Part shown: positions 25,529 through 35,813 of the stretch, piece after piece | Numbering within the stretch: position 1 is the stretch's first letter | How the letters are laid out: every line of letters begins with the position of its first letter | Assembly (NCBI GenBank): GCA_025361365.1 | Contig: JANYAM010000136.1 | Span: 1 to 54,814 of the forward strand | DNA: 54,814 nt | Origin: Opitutus sp. | GTDB taxonomy: Bacteria > Verrucomicrobiota > Verrucomicrobiia > Opitutales > Opitutaceae | Direction of reading: 5' to 3' | The notes under the pieces: model-generated | Told to the model about the DNA's origin: nothing | Seen by the model: the letters and a program-made list of their open reading frames with translations, nothing else | The model's database searches: none | Position numbers and translations under genes: made by a program

Positions 25529-25839
25529 ATGATTCGCAAAGCCTTTGTCATGTCGGTCAACCCGGGCGCCGAGGCCGAATACGCCCGCCGCCACCAGCCG
25601 ATCTGGGACGACCTCGCGGCCGTCCTCCGGGCCCACGGGTCGCACAACTATTCCATCTTCCTCGACCCGGCTACCCGCCAGCTCTTCGGCTACGTCGAGA
25701 TCGAGGACGAGGCGCGCTGGGCCGCCGTCGCCCAAACCGACGCCTGCCAGCGCTGGTGGCGCTTCATGGGCGACATCATGCCGAGCAACTCCGACCACAG
25801 CCCCGTCTCGCGCAGCCTGAACGAAGTGTTTCACCTGGA

Positions 25840-25843
<4 letters not shown>
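25529..25843 (+). CDS. rhaM: L-rhamnose mutarotase
   Basis: The 104-aa product has the full length of RhaM. It interconverts alpha and beta anomers of L-rhamnose, supplying the form used by the isomerase. Family residues are visible: an N-terminal segment ending [10 protein letters not shown] with its catalytic His, SHNYSIFLD, and the terminal WWRFMGDIM. It is the first gene of the transporter operon and overlaps the next gene's likely TTG start by 4 nt. Confidence 0.95.
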
Positions 25844-27356
<1,513 letters not shown>

Positions 27357-27360
<4 letters not shown>

Positions 27361-28286
27361 AGCGTTATTTCCGCGAACTCTCAGTGACGGCCGCGCTGTT
27401 GCTGGTGTTGCTCGGGCTGGCCGTGCTTGCGCCGGCGTTTTACCAACCGCAACCGCTGCTCTCGCTCGTGACGCGCGAGGCGCCGACGCTGATCGTGGCC
27501 TGCGGCATGGCGCTCGTGATCATCTGCCGGCAGATTGATATCTCGGTAGGCTCGCAATTCTCCGTATGCAGCGTCTGCGCCGGCCTGCTCGCCGCCCGCG
27601 GCTGGCCGCTCCCGCTGGTCGTCGCGGCGTCCGCCGGGCTCGGCGCGCTGATGGGCGCGATCAATGGCGGGCTGGTGGCGGGCCTGCGCCTGCCTTCGAT
27701 CGTCGTGACCCTTGCGACGATGGTCACACTGCGGCAGGGCTTGAATCTCGTGCGGCAGGGTGAGTTCGTAAACCTGCCCGACAGCGTGCAGTGGTTCGGC
27801 CTGAGCCAGTCGGCCGGACAGGCGACGCTGGTGGTCTCGGCCCTTGTCGTTTTGGTGGTGATCGGTCTCGCGCTGCGTCATCTGTCTGCGGGACGCCAGG
27901 TCTACGCGGTCGGCACGAATGCGGAGGCCGCGCGCTTGGCGGGCATCCCGCCGCAGCGCGTCACCTTCCTCGTGTTTGTCTTTCTCGGCGCCCTGACCGG
28001 GCTCGCCGCCATCATGAACATCGTCCAGTCGCCGCAGGTGCAGCCGCTGTCGGGTGCCGGGTTGGAGCTGAAGGTCATCGCGGCGGTCGTCGTGGGCGGC
28101 GTCGCCATCGCGGGCGGCCGCGGCAACCTTTGGGGCGCCTTCGCCGGGTTGCTGCTGCTGGCGTGCGTCTCGCCGGCCCTTACCCACCTGCACATCGAGG
28201 CCTATTGGGAAAAAGCCATCCAGGGTGCCATCATCCTGCTCGCGGTCGTCGCCGATGGCGTGCGGCAAAGGAGGGGCGGCAAATGA
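27357..28286 (+). CDS. rhaP: Rhamnose ABC transporter permease 1
   Basis: The 309-aa product is a polytopic membrane protein of the RbsC family. GMALVIICRQIDISVGSQFS is the conserved ligand-channel helix, and LAAIMNIVQSPQVQPLSGAG is the cytoplasmic EAA-like loop. About 8-10 hydrophobic helices are visible. It overlaps the ATPase stop by ATGA and is overlapped in the same way by the second permease. Confidence 0.93.
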
Positions 28287-29359
28287 GCGCGCCACTGAAA
28301 AACCTGGAGGGCTCAGCTCCTGCTGAGCCGCGGCCCAGCAGGAGCTGGGCCCTCCATTTGCTCCTCCGTTACGAAACGCTGCTCTTCACCGTGCTCGTGG
28401 TGGAGTGGCTGCTGTTCTATTACTTTGGCACGACGACGAACCGGCGCGGCGTGGTCGTGGGTTTCGGCACGCTCGACCGGCAGTTCGATATCCTGCGTCA
28501 CTCCTGTGAAATCGGCCTGCTCGCGCTGGCGCTTACCCCGGTGATCCTCACGGCGGGCATCGACCTGTCCGTCGGTTCGCTGCTCGGGCTCTGCGCCATC
28601 CTGTTCGGCAAACTCTGGCATGATGGCGGGCTGCCGATCCCCGTCGCGGCCGGCCTGACGCTGGTAATCGGCGCGGCCGCGGGCGGATTGAACGCGACCC
28701 TCATTACCGCGCTACGGTTGCCGCCGTTGATTGTGACCCTCGGCACTTATTCGCTCTTCCGCGGACTGGCCGAGGCGATCACGCACGGCGCAATCACCTA
28801 CACGGATTTCCCGGCCAGCTTCCTCTTCGTCGGCCAGGAGCGCTGGCTCGGCCTGCCGGTGCAGGCGTGGCTTTTCCTGCTCGTAGCCATCGCCATCTGG
28901 TTGCTGGTGCACCGCACGGTGTTCGGCCGCTCGTTCCGGGCCATTGGCTTCTCACCGGAAGGCGCGCGCTATGCCGGCCTGCCGGTGGAACGGCGGGTGG
29001 CGCTCGTCTATGTGCTGGCCGGGCTCATCGCCGCTCTGGCCGCGATCATCTACACGGCGCGGCTCGGCCAGGCCAAGGCTGACGCCGGCACCGGCTACGA
29101 ACTCTTCGCCATCACGGCGGTCGTGCTGGGCGGCACCAGCATCTTTGGCGGTAGCGGTAGTGTGACCGGCACACTGCTCGGCGTGGCGGCCATCGCCGTG
29201 CTCAAGAGCGGCCTCGCCACCCTGCCGGTCGTCATCCGCCTGAACGCGGCCGAGGAAATCTCCGGCTTGCTGACGGGCGCGCTGCTGCTCGTGGCGCTGA
29301 CCGGGAGTGTCTTGCCAAAAATCTTGTCTAGTCTCCGCGCCCGCCGTCAGGCTGGGTGA
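28283..29359 (+). CDS. rhaQ: Rhamnose ABC transporter permease 2
   Basis: The product is 358 aa from ATG 28283, which overlaps the rhaP stop as ATGA. RbsC-family features are VILTAGIDLSVGSLLGL and AAIIYTARLGQAKADAGTGY, with multiple membrane helices. Residues 8-25 (LEGSAPAEPRPSRSWALH) are encoded by a 52-nt REPIN-like repeat. An in-frame TTG at 28358, just after the repeat, would give a normal-length permease without the odd tail. Which start is used decides whether the repeat is translated. Confidence 0.92.
   Translation: MSAPLKNLEGSAPAEPRPSRSWALHLLLRYETLLFTVLVVEWLLFYYFGTTTNRRGVVVGFGTLDRQFDILRHSCEIGLLALALTPVILTAGIDLSVGSLLGLCAILFGKLWHDGGLPIPVAAGLTLVIGAAAGGLNATLITALRLPPLIVTLGTYSLFRGLAEAITHGAITYTDFPASFLFVGQERWLGLPVQAWLFLLVAIAIWLLVHRTVFGRSFRAIGFSPEGARYAGLPVERRVALVYVLAGLIAALAAIIYTARLGQAKADAGTGYELFAITAVVLGGTSIFGGSGSVTGTLLGVAAIAVLKSGLATLPVVIRLNAAEEISGLLTGALLLVALTGSVLPKILSSLRARRQAG
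28305..28356 (+). repeat. 52-nt REPIN-like element, copy 2, within rhaQ 5' end
   Basis: The outer ends TGGAGGGC/GCCCTCCA enclose hairpins CTCAGC-TCCT-GCTGAG and CCCAGC-AGGA-GCTGGG. It differs from copy 3 at one position. It is in frame with the annotated permease start and would be read as GSAPAEPRPSRSWALH. Confidence 0.88.
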
Positions 29360-29365
29360 AATCGA

Positions 29366-29452
29366 CCACCACGAAACACACTAAATACACGAAAGAAATT
29401 TTGCTGCTGAGCCGAACCATTTCATTTCGTGTCTTCCGTGTATTTCGTGGTT
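29366..29452. repeat. Long hairpin repeat, CCACGAAACACACTAAATACACGAA type
   Basis: The left arm (29366-29396) and right arm (29424-29452, TTTCGTGTCTTCCGTGTATTTCGTGG) are complementary. It shares its vocabulary with 4455-4547 and fills the gap between the second permease and the binding protein gene. Confidence 0.75.
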
Positions 29453-29488
29453 AACTTGCATTTTGATTCTCCCAAACCCCTACGCTGC

Positions 29489-30472
29489 ATGAAAACCCTC
29501 CTCCGACTCGGTGTTCTCGTCGCTTTGTTCTCCGCCGCCGCCACGGTGCTCTCCGCCGCCGATGGCAAGCTCATGGTCGCCCTGATGCCCAAGGCCAAGG
29601 GCAACGCCTACTTCCTCTCGGTCAAGGCCGGCGCGGAAAAGGCCGCCAAGGAACTCGGCGTCGAGCTGCTGTTCGACGGCCCGACCGACACCAACGCCGC
29701 CAAGCAAAACGAGATCGTCGAGAACTGGATCACGCTCGGCGTGGACGTCATCGCCGTGGCCGCCGAGAACAAGGAGGGCATCTCCACTGCGCTCCGCAAG
29801 GCGCAGAAGGCCGGCACCAAGGTCATCACTTACGACGCCGACGCCCTGCCCGACGCTCGCTCGTTCTTCGTCAACCAGGCCACGCCCGAGGGCATCGGCC
29901 AAGGGCTGATGGACGAGGCCGCGCGGCTCATGAACAACGAGGGCGAGTTCGCCATCATCACTGCCACGCTTACCGCCGCCAACCAGCGCGAGTGGATGAA
30001 GCACATCGAGGCGCGCCTTAAATCCAGTTACCCGAAGATGACCCTCGTGGCCGTCCGCCCCAGCGACGACCTGAAGGACAAGGCCCAGTCCGAGGCCACC
30101 GCGCTCATGAGCGCCAACCCGAACCTGAAACTCATCATGGCCATCTGCACGCCCGGCGTCCCGGGTGCCGCCGAGGCGGTCAAGCAGGCCGGCAAGACCG
30201 GTAAGGTGAAGGTCATCGGCCTGGGTTTGCCCAACGAGAACAAGCGCTACGTCCACGAGGGCGTGACCGACAGCGTCATCCTCTGGAACACGATGGACCT
30301 CGGCTACCTGACGATCTACGCCGGCACGGCGCTCGCCAAGGACCAGCTCAAGCCCGGCGCGGTGAGCTTCAAGGCCGGATCGATGGGCACCTTCGAGATC
30401 AAGGGCGACAACATCCTCCTCGGAAAGCCCTTCATCTTCAACAAGGGCAACATCGACCAGTTCGACTTCTGA
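29489..30472 (+). CDS. rhaS: Rhamnose ABC transporter substrate-binding protein
   Basis: The product is 327 aa from ATG 29489, giving signal peptide KTLLRLGVLVALFSAAATVLSA. The mature protein is a type I periplasmic sugar-binding fold (KLMVALMPKAKGNAYFLSVK, AKQNEIVENWITLGVDVIAV, VITYDADA, TDSVILWNTMDLGY). Closest in character to RhaS of rhizobial rhamnose importers. It is the last gene of the importer operon and is followed by two hairpins and a terminator. The rhamnose assignment rests on rhaM in the same operon and the divergent rha/pectin block. Confidence 0.93.
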   Translation: MKTLLRLGVLVALFSAAATVLSAADGKLMVALMPKAKGNAYFLSVKAGAEKAAKELGVELLFDGPTDTNAAKQNEIVENWITLGVDVIAVAAENKEGISTALRKAQKAGTKVITYDADALPDARSFFVNQATPEGIGQGLMDEAARLMNNEGEFAIITATLTAANQREWMKHIEARLKSSYPKMTLVAVRPSDDLKDKAQSEATALMSANPNLKLIMAICTPGVPGAAEAVKQAGKTGKVKVIGLGLPNENKRYVHEGVTDSVILWNTMDLGYLTIYAGTALAKDQLKPGAVSFKAGSMGTFEIKGDNILLGKPFIFNKGNIDQFDF

Positions 30473-30489
30473 GCCGCGCGAACCTTTTG

Positions 30490-30510
30490 GGCGGGATCTT
30501 TGATCCCGCC
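30490..30510. repeat. Perfect 9-bp hairpin after rhaS
   Basis: GGCGGGATC-TTT-GATCCCGCC is a perfect stem-loop with no T-run after it. It lies between the binding protein stop and the REPIN-like element. Confidence 0.7.
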
Positions 30511-30512
30511 TG

Positions 30513-30564
30513 TGGAGGGCTCAGCTCCCGCTGAGCCGCGGCCCAGCAGGAGCTGGGCCCTCCA
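30513..30564 (+). repeat. 52-nt REPIN-like element, copy 3
   Basis: Differs from the 28305 copy at one base and has the same length and orientation. It is intergenic here, downstream of rhaS. Confidence 0.88.
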
Positions 30565-30567
30565 TGG

Positions 30568-30600
30568 AAAAGCCGGCCCGCGAGGACCGGCTTTATTTTT
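30568..30600 (+). terminator. Intrinsic terminator of the rhamnose importer operon
   Basis: AAAGCCGG, a 10-nt loop, then CCGGCTTT followed by ATTTTT. A GC-rich stem and T-run suit the plus strand, and it also faces the convergent metallopeptidase gene. Confidence 0.85.
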
Positions 30601-30615
30601 AAGAACGGACGAGGC

Positions 30616-31308
30616 TCAGTCGCGATTGCGACCGCCCATCAGGATGAGCAGGATGTGCAACAAGCTGCCGAGCGAGGCGGCGAACGCCGCCACGTAGGTC
30701 AGCGCCGCGGCGTCGAGGGTCTCGTTGACGCCCTCCATCTCGTCTTTCCCGACGATGCCGAGGTTGACGAGCTGGACCTTGGCCCGGCGCGTGGCGTCGA
30801 ACTCGACCGGCAGGGTGACGAGCTGGAACAGGCAGATGACCGCCAGCGCGATCGCGCCGAGCATGAGGAAGATGCCGCCCAGCGCCTTCGCGCCGAGCAC
30901 GATGCCGAGGATGATGAGGAACTGCGCCGAGCCGGAGGCAATCTGCGTCGAAGGCACGAGCACCTGCCGGAAGTTCATCATCGCATAGCCCTCCTTGTGC
31001 TGGATGGCGTGGCCGGCCTCGTGGGCCGAGACGCCGAGCGCGGCGAGGCTGGTGCCGTCGTAGTTGTGCTCGGAAAGCGCGAGGCGCTTCTCGCTGGGAT
31101 CGTAATGGTCGGTGAGCTGACCCTCGACCCGGACGATCTCGACGTCGTGGATGCCGGCGCTCTCCATGACCGCGGCGGCGGCCTCGCGGCCGGTGATGTG
31201 CCCGCGCGACGGGATCTGCACGTTCCTGTTATAGGCGGTCGACACGCGCATCTGCGCGTAAAAGCCGAAGAGCATCGGAATGATAATGAGGATGAACCAG
31301 ATGAGCAT
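30616..31308 (-). CDS. Membrane zinc metallopeptidase (YugP/Zn_peptidase_2 family)
   Basis: The 230-aa product starts with a membrane helix (MLIWFILIIIPMLFGFYAQM). The zinc motif is H96-E-A-G-H100, within GVSAHEAGHAIQH. Two or three further hydrophobic helices (about 123-160 and near the C-terminus) anchor it. This matches the YugP family of neutral zinc peptidases of unknown substrate. It lies 101 nt downstream of prlC on the same strand with an intervening hairpin. Confidence 0.9.
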   Translation of the reverse strand: MLIWFILIIIPMLFGFYAQMRVSTAYNRNVQIPSRGHITGREAAAAVMESAGIHDVEIVRVEGQLTDHYDPSEKRLALSEHNYDGTSLAALGVSAHEAGHAIQHKEGYAMMNFRQVLVPSTQIASGSAQFLIILGIVLGAKALGGIFLMLGAIALAVICLFQLVTLPVEFDATRRAKVQLVNLGIVGKDEMEGVNETLDAAALTYVAAFAASLGSLLHILLILMGGRNRD

Positions 31309-31360
31309 GGTGGGAATGGATTAAAATTGGTTGGTGGGAAAATCGCCAGGTCGGTCCGTT

Positions 31361-31388
31361 TTTCCAGCGGAAAATGTCCCGCTGGAAA
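31361..31388. repeat. 10-bp hairpin between prlC and the metallopeptidase gene
   Basis: TTTCCAGCGG and CCGCTGGAAA pair perfectly over an 8-nt loop. There is no T-run on the minus strand, so a terminator role is uncertain. Confidence 0.6.
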
Positions 31389-31409
31389 GGCCCGGAGCCG
31401 TTGTAAGCC

Positions 31410-33467
31410 TCAGGCCAGCCCCGCCCGGAGCAGCAGCGCCGCCAGATCGGGCGGGCGTCCCATGAAGTCGGTGAACAGCTGCATGGGGTCGGCCGAGTTG
31501 CCCCGGCTCAGGACCTTGGCGACGAACTCACCCCCGACTTTCTCGCTGAAGATTCCCTCGCGCTTGAACCGCGTGAAGGCATCGGCATCGAGCACCTCGG
31601 CCCACTTGTAGGAGTAATAGCCCGCGGCATAGCCCGTGGGATCGGAGAAGATGTGCGTGAAGCGGTTCTCGATGGTCGGGGCAGGCGGCTCGGTCGGCAC
31701 CACGTAGTCGCGCAGCAAGGCTTGGAGCCGGGCCGACACGTCGCCTTGCGCATAGCTGGCGGCGTGCAGGTGCAACTCCAGGTCCATCCGGGCAAACGCC
31801 AGCTGGCGCATCGTGGCCGTGGCGCTGCGGAAATTCTTTGCGGCAATCATTCGCTGGAAGAGCGCGTCGGGGATGATTGCACCTGTTTCGTAATGGCGGG
31901 CGAAGAGGTCGAGGCCGGCGCGTTCCCAGCACCAGTTCTCCATGATCTGCGAGGGCAGCTCGACGAAGTCCCCGGCGACGTTCACGCCGTTGAGCGACTT
32001 GAGCTCCACCTCGCCGAGCAGGTGGTGCAGCAAGTGGCCGAACTCGTGGAAGACGGTCTCGACCTCGCGGTGCGTGAGCAGCGCGGGCTTGCCGTCCATG
32101 GCGGGCGTCATGTTGCCGCACATCAGCCCGAGGTGCGGCGCCCGCGGGCCGCCGGCGCCCGGGCCGCCGGTGATCAGGTAATTCATCCAAGCCCCGCCAC
32201 GCTTGGACTCACGCGGATGCCAGTCGGCATAGAAGGAGCCGAGGTGCCGGCCGGCCCGGTCGTGCACGTCGTAGAATTTCACCTCCGGGTGCCAGACCTC
32301 GACCGCGCCGGCGAGGCGCTCGGTTACCCGAATGCCAAAGATGCGCCCGGTGATTGCGAACAGGCCGTTGAGCACACGATCCATCGGGAAGTAGGGTCGC
32401 AACTGCTCCTCGTCGAAATCGTAGCGCGACCGGCGCAACCGCTCGGCCCAGAAGCCGGTCTCCCACGGCGCGAGCCGGGCCAGCGGGGTTTTCGTTTGCT
32501 CCGCCTTGAAGGCTTCGAGTTCGTGCGCCTCGCGCCCGAAAGCCGCGTTCACCCGGCCGTGCAAGTCCGTGATGAACGCGAGGGCCGCCGCGCCGCTCTT
32601 CGCCATGCGGCGCTGCAGCACAAGGTCGGCGAAATGCGGATGGCCGAGCAACGCGGCCTTCTCCTGGCGCAACGCGAGGATGCGAGTGATGAGCTCGCGG
32701 TTGTCATGCGGCGCCTGGCGACCGACCAGCGTGGCGGCGGACCACATCTCCTGGCGCAACCCGGCATCCTCCGCATAAAGCATGACCGGTTCCTGCGACG
32801 GGGCGTGCAGCGTGAACCGCCAGACCGGCGCCGCTTCCGTCCCCTGCCCTTTCTTCAAGGCGCTCTGCCGGGCGGCCTCGCGCGCATGCGCCGGCAGGCC
32901 GGCCAGCCGGGCCGGATCCGTGACCAGCAGCTCCCAGGCATTGGTCGCATCGAGGACGTTCTCGGAATATTTCTGCGTCAGCTGCGCGAGCTCGCTCTGC
33001 ACCGCCTCGAGCCGCGTCTTCTGGTCCGCGGGCAAGTCCGCCCCCTGCTGGCGGAAGTCGGCCATCGTCTCGTCGACGAAGCGGCGGTGCTCGCCGCGCA
33101 GCGCAATCACGGACGGCAGCGCGTCGGCGGCCTTGAGCTGCGTCCAGACCCCGGCATTGAGAGGAATCTTCGCGAAGAAGGCCGAGACTTTCGGCAACAT
33201 GGCGTTGTGGGCCTCGCGCAGCACAGGGGAGTCGGCCACCGTGGTGAGATGCGTGACCTTGGCCCAGGCCTCGTTCAGCTGCACCGTGGACTCCTCCAGC
33301 GCCAGGAACGAATGGCGGTAGTCCGCCTGCCCAGCCGGCACGGCAGCGATGCGGGCCAGGGCCGCCTCGGCCTCCGCCAGCGCCGTCTCGATTGCCGGCC
33401 CCACGCGCTCCGCGGTGAGCTGCGACCAGGCAATCTGAAACGAGCGATCGAGAAAGGGATTGTCCAT
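31410..33467 (-). CDS. prlC: Oligopeptidase A (M3 family metallopeptidase)
   Basis: The 685-aa length is usual for PrlC/OpdA. The zinc motif H474-E-F-G-H478 lies in VFHEFGHLLHHLL, with the third ligand expected in IMENWCWE about 28 residues later. NPFLDRSF at the N-terminus and YYSYKWAEVLDADAF near the C-terminus are family signatures. This cytoplasmic enzyme degrades short peptides, including cleaved signal peptides. The start at 33467 fits the family length. Confidence 0.95.
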   Translation of the reverse strand: MDNPFLDRSFQIAWSQLTAERVGPAIETALAEAEAALARIAAVPAGQADYRHSFLALEESTVQLNEAWAKVTHLTTVADSPVLREAHNAMLPKVSAFFAKIPLNAGVWTQLKAADALPSVIALRGEHRRFVDETMADFRQQGADLPADQKTRLEAVQSELAQLTQKYSENVLDATNAWELLVTDPARLAGLPAHAREAARQSALKKGQGTEAAPVWRFTLHAPSQEPVMLYAEDAGLRQEMWSAATLVGRQAPHDNRELITRILALRQEKAALLGHPHFADLVLQRRMAKSGAAALAFITDLHGRVNAAFGREAHELEAFKAEQTKTPLARLAPWETGFWAERLRRSRYDFDEEQLRPYFPMDRVLNGLFAITGRIFGIRVTERLAGAVEVWHPEVKFYDVHDRAGRHLGSFYADWHPRESKRGGAWMNYLITGGPGAGGPRAPHLGLMCGNMTPAMDGKPALLTHREVETVFHEFGHLLHHLLGEVELKSLNGVNVAGDFVELPSQIMENWCWERAGLDLFARHYETGAIIPDALFQRMIAAKNFRSATATMRQLAFARMDLELHLHAASYAQGDVSARLQALLRDYVVPTEPPAPTIENRFTHIFSDPTGYAAGYYSYKWAEVLDADAFTRFKREGIFSEKVGGEFVAKVLSRGNSADPMQLFTDFMGRPPDLAALLLRAGLA

Positions 33468-33521
33468 CAGGCGCGTAATGACCGCGCAGAGCGGAGGTCT
33501 GTCAAATGAATTGGACCGCCC

Positions 33522-35369
33522 TCACCACCGGTAGGCCGCGCCGACTGAATACTGGCGGCGCGACGCCGGCACGGCGGGCACTTCCTGGAAACTGCTGTCC
33601 CACAGGTTCTCGACCAGCACGGAAAGTTCCACCCCGCGCAGGCGCGGCGGCAGATAGTAAAGCCCGGCCGAGGAAAGCACCGCGTGGTCGCCCCCGATGG
33701 TGCGCAACAGGTTCGGCTCCTGGATGCGGAATTCATTGTCGAGGCGCACCTCGAGCCCGCCGCCGAGGCGGGCGGTGACCGCCGCGGTCAGCCGGTGCTT
33801 CGCGAAATTGAGCGCGTAGAAACTGGCGTCGATGGTCGCGGCCCCGTAGTCGGCGGTCTTGTCGAGGAAGGTGTAGCCCAGCACGACATCATAGCGCGGG
33901 GTCTTGCGCGTCGCGACGATCTCCACCCCGAGGATGCCGATGTCCACCGCATTGGCCGTGCGCGCCGTCACCCCGCGGGTGAAAGTCCAGTCCGTGAGCT
34001 GGTCATCCCAGCGATAAAACACGGCGGTCTCGACGGTCCAGCCGGCACGCTTGAACGAAACCCCGGCCTCCAGATTGCGGCTGGTTTCCCGCCCCAGGTT
34101 GGGATTGCCGCGGAAGAGACCCGCCGTGGCGTTGGAGTTCAGCGCCGTGTAGGTCGGCACCTGGGTGGTCTCGGTGTATTGGAGATCGAAGCGGGTGCCA
34201 TCCGGGCGGACCAGCAACGCTTCCAGGATCGGCGAGAGCGCGGACTTGTCGCGGTTCGTGTCGTCGAAGCTCGCGCCGGCCCGCAGCGTGAGTGCGCCCG
34301 CGGCGGCCGCATATTGCCGCTCGGGCACAAAGGTGGCCTTGTAGTAATCGCGGGTGTTGAACCGCCCGGCGGTCAGCGAGGTCGATTGCAGGTTGTCGCG
34401 CATGGCCTGGAAACTGAAGTCGGCCGCATAGTCCCCCTCGGTCAGGTGGCCCTCGAGCGAGACCGCCCGCACGTGGGTCGTGTGCTGGAAAGGATTCGAG
34501 GCGCCCGGGACCGCGCGGTTGAACTCGTAGTCGTCGTAATTGCGGCGGTAGTAGGCCCCGATCTGCCAGAAGTCATCCGCCGAGAGACTGGCCCGGTGGT
34601 TGAACATATACAGCGTGGTGTGCAGGTCCTCGGTTTCATTGAAGCCGAACGGCGTGTAGAGATTCGGCCAGCCGAAGAATTTGTGCTGCGTGCCCGCGAA
34701 GAAATCCGTCTGGCTTTGCGCGCCCTGCAGCTGCACGCGGCCGGCCGCCCGCCGGAAGTTGTGGTCCCCGAACGGCACGGAGCCGTCGGATTCGGAGCGG
34801 GAAAGATTCAGGTCCGCGGCCACGGTCTGCCCGTCGTGCCGGTCCGGCAGCACCAGGCCCTGGTAGAGACTCTGGCGGTTGGTCGCGTAATCACCGAACG
34901 CGACCGCCGCCTCGCCGCGCTGCTCAATGGGCCGCCAGCCGTAGGCCACGGTGCCGACCTCGGCATTGAAGCCGGCCAGCGCATTATCGGCGCCCGTGAG
35001 CACCCGCGGCGAGAGCAGCATGGCCGGCGCTACCGGGATTTCCGCGAAGTAGTGGCCGGTCTGCGGATCGAACAGCGAAACGGCGCCGAACTTGAACCCG
35101 GTGTTTTCAAAAACGCCGCCGCGGATGGTGACATCCGCCTGCCCCTCGGCCAGGTTGCGGGCCTGCACGTCGACGCGCGGCTCAAAGCGCAATGCGGAGA
35201 CCGGCATGGCGAAAGTCGCCACGGGCGTCTGGTTGGCCACCTGCGCCGAATAGGTGGCAAACTTCGGCAGTTCATAAGCCGGGTCATCCGCGCGGACCGC
35301 GGCCGACAGCCCGGTCAGCCCCAGGAAAATGCACGTGGAGCGAAGCAGGGAGCGATGAGGATGGAGCAT
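33522..35369 (-). CDS. TonB-dependent receptor
   Basis: The product is 615 aa from ATG 35369, giving a signal peptide (LLRSTCIFLGLTGLSAAVRA). A short plug domain (about 60-150) shows VTIRGGVFENTGF and the typical LTGADNALAGFNAEVGTV. It is followed by an outer-membrane beta-barrel with alternating aromatic strands ending in ...YSVGAAYRW, where the terminal Trp/Phe is the BAM signal. FRGNPNLGRETSRNLEAGV is a hallmark of the barrel. It resembles small BtuB-like receptors; the ligand is unknown. No cobalamin riboswitch or Fur box was seen upstream. The frame runs further upstream through the ferredoxin gene, but that part is not coding. Confidence 0.9.
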   Translation of the reverse strand: MLHPHRSLLRSTCIFLGLTGLSAAVRADDPAYELPKFATYSAQVANQTPVATFAMPVSALRFEPRVDVQARNLAEGQADVTIRGGVFENTGFKFGAVSLFDPQTGHYFAEIPVAPAMLLSPRVLTGADNALAGFNAEVGTVAYGWRPIEQRGEAAVAFGDYATNRQSLYQGLVLPDRHDGQTVAADLNLSRSESDGSVPFGDHNFRRAAGRVQLQGAQSQTDFFAGTQHKFFGWPNLYTPFGFNETEDLHTTLYMFNHRASLSADDFWQIGAYYRRNYDDYEFNRAVPGASNPFQHTTHVRAVSLEGHLTEGDYAADFSFQAMRDNLQSTSLTAGRFNTRDYYKATFVPERQYAAAAGALTLRAGASFDDTNRDKSALSPILEALLVRPDGTRFDLQYTETTQVPTYTALNSNATAGLFRGNPNLGRETSRNLEAGVSFKRAGWTVETAVFYRWDDQLTDWTFTRGVTARTANAVDIGILGVEIVATRKTPRYDVVLGYTFLDKTADYGAATIDASFYALNFAKHRLTAAVTARLGGGLEVRLDNEFRIQEPNLLRTIGGDHAVLSSAGLYYLPPRLRGVELSVLVENLWDSSFQEVPAVPASRRQYSVGAAYRW

Positions 35370-35415
35370 TGCGTTAAAGGAATGATTACTATGCTTAACC
35401 AAGATCGGCCAAATA

Positions 35416-35436
35416 AAGCCGCTCCCGGAGCGGCTT
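35416..35436 (-). terminator. Terminator after the ferredoxin gene
   Basis: On the minus strand AAGCCGCTC/GAGCGGCTT forms a stem followed by TATTTGG. It lies 19 nt after the ferredoxin stop and before the receptor gene. Confidence 0.75.
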
Positions 35437-35454
35437 GAGAAGCTGGGCGACTTA

Positions 35455-35688
35455 TTAGTCGCCGTCGTTGCCGATGGCCTCGACCGGACAACCTTCCAGC
35501 GCTTCCATGCATAGCTGCGCATCTTCTTCAGTGGCGGGCTGGGTATGGACGAAGGAATAACCGCCCTCTTCATGGCGTTTGAAAAACGCCGGCGCGGTTT
35601 CGCGGCACAGATCACAGTCAATGCACTGCTGATCGACATAGAATTTGCCGCCAGCGTTGTCCTTCCATTTCTCAGCTTTATTGGCCAT
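35455..35688 (-). CDS. Small [4Fe-4S] ferredoxin
   Basis: The product is 77 aa from ATG 35688 (MANKAEKWKDN). Cysteines are spaced CIDCDLC with a distant fourth in ALEGCPVEAI, the pattern of single-cluster bacterial ferredoxins. The acidic C-terminus (GNDGD) is typical. It is a cytoplasmic electron carrier with unknown partner. The gene is monocistronic, divergent from the rhomboid gene. Confidence 0.92.
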   Translation of the reverse strand: MANKAEKWKDNAGGKFYVDQQCIDCDLCRETAPAFFKRHEEGGYSFVHTQPATEEDAQLCMEALEGCPVEAIGNDGD

Positions 35689-35813
35689 TTCACAGGTGAC
35701 TGAAGGGGAATTCACCCAGCTGTCAAGAAGTCGCAAGGCCTTATGTCGTGTGGGCTCGCCGTGGTCGAGACGGGGGCTTGTCTTCGCGGACAGGCGACAT
35801 AAGTTTCGCAGCG

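Noticed and set aside
30500-30697. Small plus-strand ORF starting in the REPIN-like element after rhaS
   Set aside because: It only reads through the repeat and terminator into the 3' end of the convergent metallopeptidase gene. Its GSAPAEPRPSRSWALH stretch is the repeat, not a conserved protein.
35370-35454. Possible cobalamin riboswitch or metal box before the TonB-dependent receptor
   Set aside because: The gap is only 85 nt, is largely taken by the ferredoxin terminator, and shows no B12-box-like conserved segment or Fur-type palindrome.
35370-35693. Extended start of the TonB-dependent receptor
   Set aside because: These codons are antisense-frame readings of the ferredoxin gene and its terminator; ATG 35369 starts a proper signal peptide.
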